Of a stretch of DNA of 64,000 nt, positions 55,617 to 64,000 are shown piece after piece. The position numbers were made by a program, and so were the translations under genes. Positions within the stretch are counted from its first letter, which is position 1. Each line of letters begins with the position of its first letter. The stretch spans positions 186,001 to 250,000 of the forward strand of contig CAVVOI010000016.1 in assembly GCA_963749825.1 (NCBI GenBank), read 5' to 3'. The stretch is from UBA11865 sp963749825 (GTDB lineage Bacteria; Chloroflexota; Anaerolineae; Promineifilales; Promineifilaceae). The notes below the pieces were generated by a model. It saw nothing but the letters and a program-made list of their open reading frames with translations. It was not told the origin of the DNA and did no database searches.

Positions 55617-56846
55617 ATGAAACAAAACACAAACAATAAACCCGCCGCCCGGGCCTGTCCAAGCTGTGGAACGGCCGGGATGTCGATTTTTTACGAAATG
55701 GAAGGGGCGCCGGTACACAGCGTCCTGCTGCTGACGACTCGCGACCAGGCCCTCAATTATCCCACAGGAGATATCGCCCTAGCTTTCTGCAAAAAGTGCG
55801 GCTTTATCTCCAACGTGGTCTTCAATCCTGACATCCATGAATATTCGGCCAAATACGAGTCTACCCAGGCTTATTCGCCTACCTTTAACACTTTTCACCA
55901 GCGACTGGCAACCAGCCTGATCGATCGCTATGACCTGCGCGGCAAAGAGATCATCGAGATCGGCTGCGGTCAGGGTGAATTCCTGACGATGCTGTGCCGG
56001 CAAGGCCCAAACCGGGGAACCGGTTTCGACCCAGCGTACGATCCGGCCCGGGGCGCGGAAGCGCTAGACAGCCTCACGGTCATCTCTGACTTCTACTCAG
56101 AAAAATACGAAAGTTACCAGGCCGATTTCGTCTGCTGCAAAATGACTCTGGAACATATTCAAGAAACGGCCGGTTTTGTGGCCTCGGTGCGCCGTTCTAT
56201 CGGCGACCGGCCGGGTACCGTCGTCTTTTTCCAGGTGCCCAACGCCCGCTATGTGTTCAGCGACATGGCTTTTTGGGATGTCTATTACGAACATTGTTCT
56301 TATTTCAGCCTAGGCTCCATCGCTCGCCTATTCAGGCAAAACGATTTCAAAGTCATCGACCTGTGGACCGATTACAACGACCAATACCTGATGATCGAGG
56401 CTCATCCCGGCAAGGGCTTCACTGGAGAATCCCTGGCTCAAGAAGATGACCTGGCCCAACTGACCCAGGAAGTTGACATTTTTGCCAGCCGGGTGCCGGA
56501 TCAAATAGCGGCCTGGCAACAGTTGATCTGCGCTAAACGCGCTGAAGGGCGAAAAATCGTTCTCTGGGGCGGTGGCTCGAAGGGCGTCGCCTTTTTGACG
56601 ACGCTCGACCTGGGTCTGGACGACGTCGCCTATGCCGTGGATATCAACCCCAATAAGTCAGGGACTTTTATGGCTGGCACAGGTCAGGAAATCGTAGGTC
56701 CCGGCTTTCTTCAAACTTACCGGCCCGACGATGTGATCATCATGAATCCCATCTATCGCCGGGAAATCCAGCAAGATTTAGCGGTCATGGGCTTGACGCC
56801 TGAGCTGATGACTGTCGACTATGTAGGTCAGGCTGTCCGTGAGTAA
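55617..56846 (+). CDS. C-methyltransferase-like SAM enzyme, first of a tandem pair
   Basis: 409 residues from ATG 55617. Zinc-binding N-terminus CPSCGTAGM and CKKCGFISN, SAM motif IIEIGCGQGEFLTM, the YYEHCSYFSLGSIARLF region that corresponds to YHQHxxYFS in C-methyltransferases, and a C-terminal Rossmann part (IVLWGGGSKGVAFLTTL, VDINPNKSGTFMAGTGQEIV). It shares this architecture throughout with the next gene, which overlaps it by 8 nt. Likely acts on a nucleotide-linked or polymer sugar; substrate not derivable. Confidence 0.87.
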   Translation: MKQNTNNKPAARACPSCGTAGMSIFYEMEGAPVHSVLLLTTRDQALNYPTGDIALAFCKKCGFISNVVFNPDIHEYSAKYESTQAYSPTFNTFHQRLATSLIDRYDLRGKEIIEIGCGQGEFLTMLCRQGPNRGTGFDPAYDPARGAEALDSLTVISDFYSEKYESYQADFVCCKMTLEHIQETAGFVASVRRSIGDRPGTVVFFQVPNARYVFSDMAFWDVYYEHCSYFSLGSIARLFRQNDFKVIDLWTDYNDQYLMIEAHPGKGFTGESLAQEDDLAQLTQEVDIFASRVPDQIAAWQQLICAKRAEGRKIVLWGGGSKGVAFLTTLDLGLDDVAYAVDINPNKSGTFMAGTGQEIVGPGFLQTYRPDDVIIMNPIYRREIQQDLAVMGLTPELMTVDYVGQAVRE

Positions 56847-58023
56847 AAGAGAACAAACTGTGACGGCTCATTGTACCGTTTGTGGATCAACCGATATCTT
56901 CGATTTAATCACGGTTGACGACATGCCTGTTTATTGCAACGTACTGTGGCCCAATAAAGAAGGCGCCCTAGCGGCCGCTCGCGGTGATATTTCCATGGAC
57001 TTTTGCCGGCGCTGTGGCCACATTTTCAACCGGGCTTTCAACCCTGGATTCATGGAATACACCCAGGATTATGAAAATTCCCTACATTTCTCCCCGCGTT
57101 TTCAGAGTTACGCAGACCGGCTTGCCCGGCGCCTGGTGGAACAATATGATCTCCACGACAAGGACATCGTCGAAATTGGCTCCGGTCAGGGCGATTTTCT
57201 GGTCATGTTGTGCGAGTTGGGCGGCAACCGGGGCGTGGGCTTCGATCCAACCTGTGTGGACGAAGGCGCCGAAAATGGGCGGCCCGTATCGTTCGTCCGT
57301 GATTATTACTCTGAAAAGTACGCCGGCTATCCGGCCGATTTCATTTGCAGCCGCCATGTGTTAGAACATATCCCGCAGCCGGCCGAGTTTCTAAACCTGG
57401 TGCGGCGCGTCGTCGGCCAACGGCAGCACATCGTCCTCTTTTTCGAAGTGCCCAACGTACTCTACACGGTCCGCCAACTCGGCATATGGGACATCATCTA
57501 CGAACATTGCTCTTACTTCAGCCCATACTCTCTGGCGGTAGCCTTCGAACAAAGCGGTTTCCACGTTCTGGAGACCAATGAAACGTTCGGCGGGCAATTC
57601 CTAACGGCCGAAGGACAGGCAACAGGCGATGCCCCTATCCCACCCGACGCCGAGCAGGTCGAACAATTAGCCAAGGACGTGGCCCTCTTCACCCGCAATT
57701 ACCAGGATAAAGTATCGTTCTGGCAAGAGCGCCTGGCCCAAATCGCTCGCCAGGGACAGCGGGCGGTTGTTTGGGGCGCGGGCTCTAAAGGCGTTACCTT
57801 CATGAACACCCTCAAGTCACAGGACGTCATCGAGTACGCCGTCGACATCAACCCACGAAAGAAAGGGATGTTCATCTCCGGGTCGGGTCAGGAGATCGTT
57901 CCCCCCGAATTTCTCCAGACCTACCGGCCGGATTTCGTCATCTTGATGAACACCAATTACGAAAAGGAAATCGGCGGGCAATTAGAAGCTTTAGGCCTGG
58001 CGACCGAGATTCTGAAGGCCTAG
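56839..58023 (+). CDS. C-methyltransferase-like SAM enzyme, second of a tandem pair
   Basis: 394 residues from GTG 56839, which lies inside the end of the preceding gene (8-nt overlap), so translation is probably coupled. Zinc site CTVCGSTDI and CRRCGHIFN, SAM motif IVEIGSGQGDFLVM, signature IYEHCSYFSPYSLAVAFEQS, C-terminal VVWGAGSKGVTFMNTLKS and VDINPRKKGMFISGSGQEIV. The similarity to 55617-56846 is end to end, so the pair arose by tandem duplication and may methylate different positions or sugars. Confidence 0.87.
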   Translation: MSKREQTVTAHCTVCGSTDIFDLITVDDMPVYCNVLWPNKEGALAAARGDISMDFCRRCGHIFNRAFNPGFMEYTQDYENSLHFSPRFQSYADRLARRLVEQYDLHDKDIVEIGSGQGDFLVMLCELGGNRGVGFDPTCVDEGAENGRPVSFVRDYYSEKYAGYPADFICSRHVLEHIPQPAEFLNLVRRVVGQRQHIVLFFEVPNVLYTVRQLGIWDIIYEHCSYFSPYSLAVAFEQSGFHVLETNETFGGQFLTAEGQATGDAPIPPDAEQVEQLAKDVALFTRNYQDKVSFWQERLAQIARQGQRAVVWGAGSKGVTFMNTLKSQDVIEYAVDINPRKKGMFISGSGQEIVPPEFLQTYRPDFVILMNTNYEKEIGGQLEALGLATEILKA

Positions 58024-58037
58024 GATAATGATAGCAA

Positions 58038-58320
58038 GTGCCGGATTCTAGAACTTCCTGGCGAAAAAGCTGGGCCATGTTGCGTGCGCGTTACTATTTC
58101 AAGCACGTTGACAGCCTTGGTCAAAAAGTAAACGTTTGGGCAAACCCGCCATTCATAACTGGGGCGAGATGCACATCGGCGAACGCGGCCGCATCGTCTC
58201 CACCATCACCATCACTGAATTAGTAGCCGACGGCGGCACCCTGGAGATTGGAGACAGGACCTATATCAACTATGGCTGCTCTATCAGTGCCAGTCAACTG
58301 GTTCGCATTAGCCCGGACAA
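58038..58320 (+). pseudogene. Hexapeptide-repeat acyltransferase remnant, frameshifted
   Basis: The frame SWAMLRARYYFKHVDSLGQK (to about 58130) shifts to KPAIHNWGEMHIGERGRIVS, then LEIGDRTYINYGCSISASQL. This is the start of a left-handed beta-helix acetyltransferase like those decorating polysaccharides. It breaks off near 58320, so the catalytic His and most coils are missing. Confidence 0.75.
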
Positions 58321-58591
58321 CATCCGGCTGGCTCAGAGAAGAAACGGCCGACAATCCCGACCGCTTCTCCCGACGCTTCGTCTGGGTTGTGAAGCCCTGG
58401 GACGGCGCCAAAGAATTCGTCCTGGGCGTCCCCGAATTCACCGTATCGGTGGCCCTGGTCGAAGACGACCGGCCCTTCACCTTCAACCGACTCTATCGTA
58501 AGGTCAACGGCATCATTGCCACCAATGGCCCCCTTTACGAGCAGGTCATCGCCGCCCCGGCTCCCTACCAGGGCACTGCTCGCGTCGATTG
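58320..58591 (+). pseudogene. C-terminal remnant of an unidentified gene
   Basis: One frame reads REETADNPDRFSRRFVWVVK, PWDGAKEFVLGVPEFTVSVA and ends QGTARVD at 58591. It is coherent protein sequence but I do not recognise it. It is joined directly to the acyltransferase remnant, so a deletion probably fused two broken genes. Confidence 0.45.
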
Positions 58592-58856
58592 AAATTCAGG
58601 TACTCCTTCCCCCTAAACCCCTTCTCCTGACAATTAGTCCTCACCTAAACCGGTCATCGACTCCCCGGCCGGCAACTCCGATCTCCTTCTTTGCTGGGCC
58701 GAATCAAGCATGGGAATCACTGCCAGGGCAGATAACGACTGCACGGCTGGCGAGCTAACATCGTTATAAGAACCGCTAACAAACTCATGCGATTCCAGGA
58801 AGGACCAGATTTCATTCACAGGGCTGGGTGGCTGATCGGGATCGTTTGCCTCGATA

Positions 58857-59066
58857 TTACTGTTGCTTGCGAGCAGTTCGTCGACCACCAAGTCGGCCAG
58901 CTCCTACGGGAGGGTTGTTGCTGACAAGTGGGATATAAATCCTGTATTCTTCCTTGCTGAGGGTGGCGGTGATGGTTGTATTGCCTACAATGATGAAAGT
59001 ATCAGGGTTATCATTGCCGGTCTTGGCCAAGCTGGCTCGTGGCGAAAATCTGATATGATTGTTCAT
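58857..59066 (-). pseudogene. C-terminal remnant of an InlB-repeat secreted protein
   Basis: The minus frame reads GNDNPDTFIIVGNTTITATL, SKEEYRIYIPLVSNNPPVG. This equals the end of a divergent InlB repeat plus the LPxV-type tail seen in the proteins at 6445 and 7754. The rest of that gene is not present. The frame runs on for about 18 residues past the tail motif. Confidence 0.65.
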
Positions 59067-59427
59067 GGTGATAGTTTTCCTTTAGCAAGGTGGATTTGGG
59101 GGTCTATTCTTGCTAGGAAGTCTATCGTTTTTTTCTGATCTTTGATGATTTGTTCCCTTATTGGGGCAAAATTTGGGTAACTAAAATTTTGAACCGTGAA
59201 TCACAAAGAAGCGGTTGTTGAATAGATCCCAGCGATACCTCCTTTGGCGGTTACCCTAGACGGGCTAAACAAAACACGATCAACTCATTGATTTATTTGA
59301 TAGACCAAGCGTTGGGAAACCCCCCGAAAGATCTCCAAACAACCCCTCCAACCTAAGTCATTGCACAATTCTTCACGAACGGCAAATCTGGGAACCAATC
59401 ACCTATTAACATTTTGATAATAGACTA
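59067..59427. other. Gene-free stretch
   Basis: AT-rich, with stops in all frames. I see nothing assignable between the InlB remnant and the hairpin at 59428. Confidence 0.5.
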
Positions 59428-59461
59428 GGGCAAAGGCGGGACACCCATCCCACCTTTGCCC
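59428..59461 (-). terminator. 14-bp hairpin downstream of the Ig-repeat gene
   Basis: GGGCAAAGGCGGGA (59428-59441) pairs with TCCCACCTTTGCCC (59448-59461) with one mismatch and a 6-nt loop. It lies 37 bp beyond the end of the minus-strand repeat gene. The following minus-strand sequence is only moderately T-rich. A transcription terminator is likely. Confidence 0.65.
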
Positions 59462-59497
59462 GATCTTACTGTTGGTGAAACCTTCGCTACCTTCGGT

Positions 59498-61858
59498 TCA
59501 GATGGCCAACTTGGCTAATTCACAATTATCGGCAGGCTGGTTACCCAGATAATGGTCCAGTCGTAGCTGGCCGGAGATCGGGTCAGTATTGCCGGCGGCA
59601 TCCTTGGCCCGCACCTCAAAGGTGTGATCGCCTTTATCCAGCCCGGTGTACGCCTTCGGGCTGGTGCAGCTGCTGAAACCACCGCTATCCAGCTGGCACT
59701 CAAAGGTCGAACCAGGCTCGTCGCTGGTGAAGCTGAAACTGGCATCAGCGCTATCGCTCCAATCCGGCGGTTGATCCGTGATGGTTGTGTTCGGCGCAAC
59801 GGTGTCAATGGTCCAGTCGTAGCTGGCCGGAGACGGGTCAGTATTGCCGGCGTCATCCGTGGCCCGCACATCAAAGGTGTGGTCGCCGTCGCCAGCCCGG
59901 TGTACGCCTGTGGGCTGGTGCAGGCGCTGAAACCACCGCCATCCAACTGGCACTCAAAGGTCGAACCAGCTTCGTTGCTGGTGAAGCTGAAACTGGCATC
60001 AGCGCTATCGCTCGGATCGGGTGGTTGATCGGTGATGGTGGTGTCCGGCGCTACGGTGTCAATGGTCCAGTCGTAGCTGGCCGGAGATGGGTCACGTATT
60101 GCCGGCGCCATCTTGGCCCGTACCTCAAAGGTGTGGGCGCCGTCGGCCAGACCGGTGTACGCCTTCGGGCTGGTGCAGCTGCTGAAACCACCGCTATCCA
60201 ACTGGCACTCAAAGGTCGAACCAGCTTCGTTGCTGGTGAAGCTGAAACTGGCATCAGCGCTATTGCTCGGATCGGGCGGTTGATCCGTGATGGTGGTGTT
60301 CGGCGCTACGGTGTCAATGGTCCAGTCGTAGCTGGCCGGAGACGGGTCAGTGTTGCCGGCGCCATCCTTAGCCCGTACCTCAAAGGTGTGGGCGCCGTCG
60401 GCCAGGCCGGTGTACGCCTTCGGGCTGGTGCAGGCACTGAAACCACCGCTATCCAACTGGCACTCAAAGGTCGAACCAGCTTCGTTGCTGGTGAAGCTGA
60501 AACTGGCATCAGCGCTATCGCTCGGATCGGGCGGTTGATCCGTGATGGTGGTGTTCGGCGCTACGGTGTCAATGGTCCAGTCGTAGCTGGCCGGAGACGG
60601 GTCAGGGTTGCCGGCGCCATCCTTAGCCCGTACCTCAAAGGTGTGGGCGCCGTCGGCCAGGCCGGTGTACGCCTTCGGGCTGGTGCAGGCACTGAAACCA
60701 CCGCTATCCAACTGGCACTCAAAGGTCGAACCAGCTTCGTTGCTGGTGAAGCTGAAACTGGCATCAGCGCTATTGCTCGGATCTGGTGGTTGATCCGTGA
60801 TGGTGGTGTCCGGCAATGTGTCGATTACGAAGGTTGCCGTGACGACGTGACTGCTTGTAATCGTCAGACTGACGGGGTTTGTGGTGCTGATGACATCGCC
60901 GCTCCAATCGCTAAAGCTCCAACCATCTGCAGGTGTGGCTTCCAGTTCGACAACTTCGTTACAATCGTAGTTACTCTTATCGGGAACCTTATCCACCGTA
61001 CCTTGTCCAACAGTAGGAATCTGCAGCGTGTTCGTGTTTACATCGCCAGGTCCTGGATTGTCGTCATCGTAGAAAAAGTCGATATTTACCGTGTTGGATA
61101 CCGTGACATTACCAACATAAACGCTTGCGTTGGTAGCCATCATCGGATAGGAGAAGGGAAGTAAATCCGTCCAAGTCGTCCCGTCAGTGGAAAATGATTG
61201 GGTCCAATCGCTTCCTGTCCGCTGCACCTTCATGTACAGCACGTTGCTGGAGGGAAGTGGCGCCTGATGCACAATTGTTGCAGCACCATTTATGAAACTG
61301 ACTGCCCTAACTAGGGGATTAACGCCGTCGTGCAAGAAATCGAAGCGTATCAGGTTCGTTTCATCTTGTTCGACGAGGATTCCCTCCATCTCGTAGGCAA
61401 GACTCAGCTGCTTGTCGAACTTGGCTGTCACCGTAAACGGCTCGGAGCCGGTGCCATCTAGAGGCTGCACAATTCTGGGGACCGTGTTTTCGAAGTCGCC
61501 TGGACCGTACCCATACAGTGTGAGTTGCTCCGGCTGGTACGGAGAGGATTACCTGCGTGCCATTCATCGCCAGGCTGCCGTCACCTGCCGGATTCAGGAA
61601 GGTCCACAGGCTGGTGTTCAATGTGCACTGTTGAAATCATCCGAGGTGAAGACAGAGCTGACAACGGTAATGTTTCTGTTGGACTGTTCGATCGAACCGC
61701 TGTCTATCATACTCAGCTGAGGGCGAAATCTCTATGGAGGCTGCTTCTGCCTGTACCGCTATAAAGGCTGTCGTCAAAACCAAGACAATAGCTAGAAGGC
61801 AAATGATAATTAATCCACGACTCTTGCGTAAATACATGATTTGTTGTTGGTAATTCAT
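59498..61858 (-). pseudogene. Secreted LamG / InlB / Ig-like repeat protein, multiple frameshifts
   Basis: ATG 61858 (GAGAGG upstream) starts a signal peptide, RGLIIICLLAIVLVLTTAFI. A frame change near 61725 and another near 61635 are needed to follow SMIDSGSIEQSNRNITVVSS, FTSDDFNS and TLNTSLWTFLNPAGDGSLAM. A third near 61500 reaches the long frame VQPLDGTGSEPFTVTAKFDK. Then come an InlB repeat (GWSFSDWSGDVIS) and five Ig-like repeats of about 84 residues (TTITDQPPDPSNSADASFSF, STFECQLDSGGFSACTSP, ASYDWTIDTVAP). Two more shifts occur inside repeats 3 and 4. The domain plan resembles the intact protein at 6445-7725 with an added repeat array. Too many breaks for a functional gene unless they are consensus errors. 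Confidence 0.82.
59540..60805 (-). repeat. Five tandem repeats of about 252 bp
   Basis: Near-identical units encoding the Ig-like domains, spaced by about 252-255 bp. The middle units are almost the same at DNA level (for example ATGGTCCAGTC-like... blocks recur at each unit boundary). Such arrays expand, contract and misassemble easily. Confidence 0.85.
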
Positions 61859-62819
61859 CGGCTAACCTCTCTTATGATAATGAGTAGTCATCACGATGCT
61901 TTTAATGGACTCCCAACCGAAGTCGGTTGTCTGCGACTATGGATTTGTTTGTGGTGAATTTTGTCCAATCCAGCATGGTGAAAACTCCCCTGACACTATA
62001 CGGTAAGATAATAGGTAACTCTCGATAGGTCACTAGTGCTTTGGTACTATCAGTCGGATTTAAAGAGGGCCTGCTGCCGTCGATGTTACTTTGCGCTACA
62101 CGATCGGCAATTCGGTGTCATTATGTCTCTTTCAGCCAGGGAGTAAAAAACCCTTGTGTATGAAGGTCTCTATTTCATATCAAACCCTAAAACTTGCACA
62201 CGGAGTTTGTTAGATAATTGCTATTTTGTTGTAGTGTTCCGCCCAACAAATATTGTTGGGGAAACAATCGGAACGGAACACTTAAACTGAAGCATTTATC
62301 CAACGCTTTATTCATCATAAGAAGTTTGCTTCAGTAGTAGGATGTGTTGCTAATGAAGAGACAGGGATTTTGCGCTTTCTTGTACCAAACAATGCAAACA
62401 GCTATAGATATTTCTCAACAATTTTCGAAGAAGATCGCCGCTATTTACCGTTGGAGGAAGCTGCTGGTTTAACAATGGGTGATTTTATGCAGCGGTTTAG
62501 CGACCGCAACATAAACGCAATGTATTGAAACGCTGGCAGAGTTATGGGATTGAAAAACTCTATGCATACGGCCGGCGATTTGATGGCCAATTCTGCCGAA
62601 GCAGAGGAAATGGGCTGGCGCGGCCCGGCAAAAGATCCTCGACGAGATGAGCCTTGACCGTTACGTGGAGCGCCTCAACATCTATGTCCAACAAGCAAGA
62701 CAGAGTTGATTCGTCATTCCTACGAAGGCATGACAGCTACAGAACAACTTTGGATTTACCCTGGATAGAGAGGGTAGCCATTTTGTAAGACGAGAACAAA
62801 AGAGGATAATCGATCTACC
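61859..62819. other. 960-bp stretch with degraded short frames
   Basis: No intact gene. Around 62390-62710 short coherent pieces appear in different frames, such as YLPLEEAAGLTMGDFMQRFS and LDEMSLDRYVERLNIYVQQA. They suggest a decayed small gene or genes I cannot identify. A nested hairpin lies at 62233-62282. Confidence 0.4.
62233..62282. repeat. Nested hairpin
   Basis: AGTGTTCCG (62233-62241) pairs with CGGAACACT (62274-62282). Directly inside, CCCAACAA pairs with TTGTTGGG (62242-62249 and 62253-62260) with a 3-nt loop. The composite fold could be a REP-like or RNA structure. Confidence 0.5.
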
Positions 62820-63945
62820 ATGAAACAATTATTCGCCAATACTTTCCAAGATAAAACCGTTCTCGTCACCGGGCATACCGGTTTCAAAGGCTCCTGGTTA
62901 TCTTTATGGCTGACCGAATTGGGGGCCAACGTGATCGGTTACAGCCTGCCCGACCCCCCTACCCAACCCAGCAACTTCGAGCTGATGGACTTCGGCCGGC
63001 GTTTGGTCGACATTCGTGGTGATATTCGTGATTTTGACCATACTGACCGAGACTGTGGCCACTTACCAGCCATCCCTCGTCTTTCACCTGGCGGCCCAAC
63101 CCATCGTTCTGCGCTCCTTCGAACAACCGCGTCTCACTTTCGAAACCAATGCCCTGGGCACGGTCAATGCCCTGGAAGCCATCCGGGCCTCGACTGCCGT
63201 TCGCGCCCTGGTCAGCATCACCACCGACAAAGTATATGAAAACGAAGAGTGGTTGTGGGGCTACCGGGAGAACGATCGCCTGGGCGGGTACGATCCCTAC
63301 AGCGCCAGCAAAGCCATGGCTGAATTGGCCATCGCTTCCTACCGTCACAGCTTCTTCTCCAGCCGGGACGGCCAAGATAGCCAGCCGGCCACGAAGCCAC
63401 CTGCGGTGGCTTCTGTCCGCGCCGGCAACGTCATCGGCGGCGGCGATTTCGCCGACTATCGCCTGGTGCCCGACTGCATGCGGGCCTTGATGGCGGCCGA
63501 GCCGATCCTCATCCGCAACCCCAACAGCATCCGCCCCTGGCAACACGTCCTGGAACCTCTGAGCGGCTATTTGTGGCTGGCGGTTAAGCTGCTCCAGGAA
63601 GGGCAAACCTATGCCCAGGCCTGGAATTTTGGCCCCTTGGAACAGCAAGGCGTCACGACCCAATACCTAGCAGAGAAATTAGTCCATTATTGGGGTAGCG
63701 GTTCCTGGGAAAGCACACAACCAACCAATGCCAAGGCCGAGACCGGCTATCTGCGCCTGAGTTGGGAAAAAGCCGCCAGTGCTTTCCAATGGCGCCCAGT
63801 CTACACCCTGGACGAAGCGCTGGCCGAAATAACGGTCTGGTTCCAAGCTTACCAGGGCGGAGCAGACATATACGAAGTAAGCCGGGAACATATCGCCACT
63901 TATACGCAAAGAGCGGCCGATCTTAAGCTGGCCTGGACTCGCTGA
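62820..63945 (+). pseudogene. rfbG: CDP-glucose 4,6-dehydratase, single-base frameshift
   Basis: ATG 62820 starts MKQLFANTFQDKTVLVTGHT, GFKGSWLSLWLTELGANVIG with the NAD loop. Near 63038-63042 an extra base shifts the frame; the native continuation is LTETVATYQPSLVFHLAAQP. From there the protein is complete: LVSITTDKVYENEEW, YDPYSASKAMAELAI (catalytic Tyr/Lys), VRAGNVIGGGDFADYRLVPD and RPWQHVLEPLSGYLWLA, typical of RfbG. It converts CDP-glucose to CDP-4-keto-6-deoxyglucose, using the product of rfbF at 45297. The total length of about 375 residues is normal. Confidence 0.92.
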
Positions 63946-63948
63946 TCT

Positions 63949-64000
63949 ATGAACGATCTGCTCAAGCAAACCATCGCCATCACCCAGGCGGCCGGCCAGG
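63949..64000 (+). CDS. Start of a gene cut by the window end
   Basis: ATG 63949 lies three bases after the rfbG stop and opens MNDLLKQTIAITQAAGQ before the sequence ends. Too short to identify. In CDP-sugar clusters the next gene is often a 3-dehydratase (rfbH) or another sugar-modifying enzyme, but nothing here proves that. Confidence 0.55.
   Translation, partial: MNDLLKQTIAITQAAGQ

Noticed and set aside
55268..55718. Overlapping minus-strand frames after the DUF5989 gene
   Set aside because: No recognisable domain, no plausible start, and they run into the antisense strand of the methyltransferase gene.
59785..61164. 459-codon plus-strand open frame across the Ig repeats
   Set aside because: It is antisense to the repeat-protein gene, and its sequence is a periodic echo of the 252-bp units with no family-like features.

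Overview
The window looks like a chromosomal stretch of a Chloroflexota bacterium (Anaerolineae/Caldilineae-like). This is inferred, not proven. The grounds are secreted proteins that end in a short aromatic-(L/V/I)P-(L/V)-type tail, a kinase-like protein with a LysM ectodomain, a BTAD (SARP-type) regulator fused to an ATPase, DUF11 and InlB-like repeat proteins, an RsbU/RsbW/STAS module inside an exopolysaccharide (EPS) cluster, and dense IS debris. Base composition is mixed, roughly 50% GC, with GC-richer mobile genes and sugar-pathway genes.

Region 1 (1-13200, minus strand) is a surface-polysaccharide cluster. Reading 5' to 3' it holds a phosphoglycosyl transferase, an APH-fold kinase-like protein, a Wzx-type flippase, two secreted InlB-repeat proteins, a HupE/UreJ transporter, a membrane SGNH-like protein and an NRPS (A-PCP-C-A, cut by the window edge). 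Region 2 (13200-19270, plus strand) begins with two short transposon derivatives, an internally deleted IS5-type element and a 235-bp inverted-repeat element. They are followed by a pseudokinase/LysM protein and a 1076-residue DUF11-repeat secreted protein.

Region 3 (19270-36510) is a nest of mobile elements. I could reconstruct the insertion order from target-site duplications: IS21 inside ISAs1 (TSDs ATGCA and ATAGTACAGC), an IS of unassigned family with TSD GATAGTAC, and a serine-recombinase element (DUF5372 plus large recombinase) that splits an ISL3 transposase gene at a TT dinucleotide. A block of about 650 bp is present twice in inverted orientation. It includes a consensus TTGACA-18-TATAAT promoter that points at the SARP regulator at one copy and at an IS481-like gene with altered catalytic motifs at the other.

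Region 4 (37800-64000, plus strand) is a second, larger EPS/modified-sugar cluster. It starts with a NusG/RfaH-like antiterminator and a phosphoglycosyl transferase, then a nucleotidyltransferase fused to a degenerate phosphoglycosyl-transferase domain, and an STAS / PP2C / anti-sigma kinase / response-regulator signalling block. Next come CDP-glucose synthase (rfbF) and CDP-glucose 4,6-dehydratase (rfbG), epimerases, a UDP-sugar dehydrogenase, three C-methyltransferase-like proteins, a carbamoyltransferase with its two small membrane partners, and phosphopentomutase (deoB). The likely product is a polymer carrying 6-deoxy, C-methylated and carbamoylated sugars. Several genes here (rfbF, rfbG, an SGNH hydrolase, a glycosyltransferase, an acyltransferase and an Ig-repeat protein) carry 1-2 nt frameshifts. 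They are either decaying genes or consensus errors of the assembly. I saw no tRNA, rRNA or CRISPR array.
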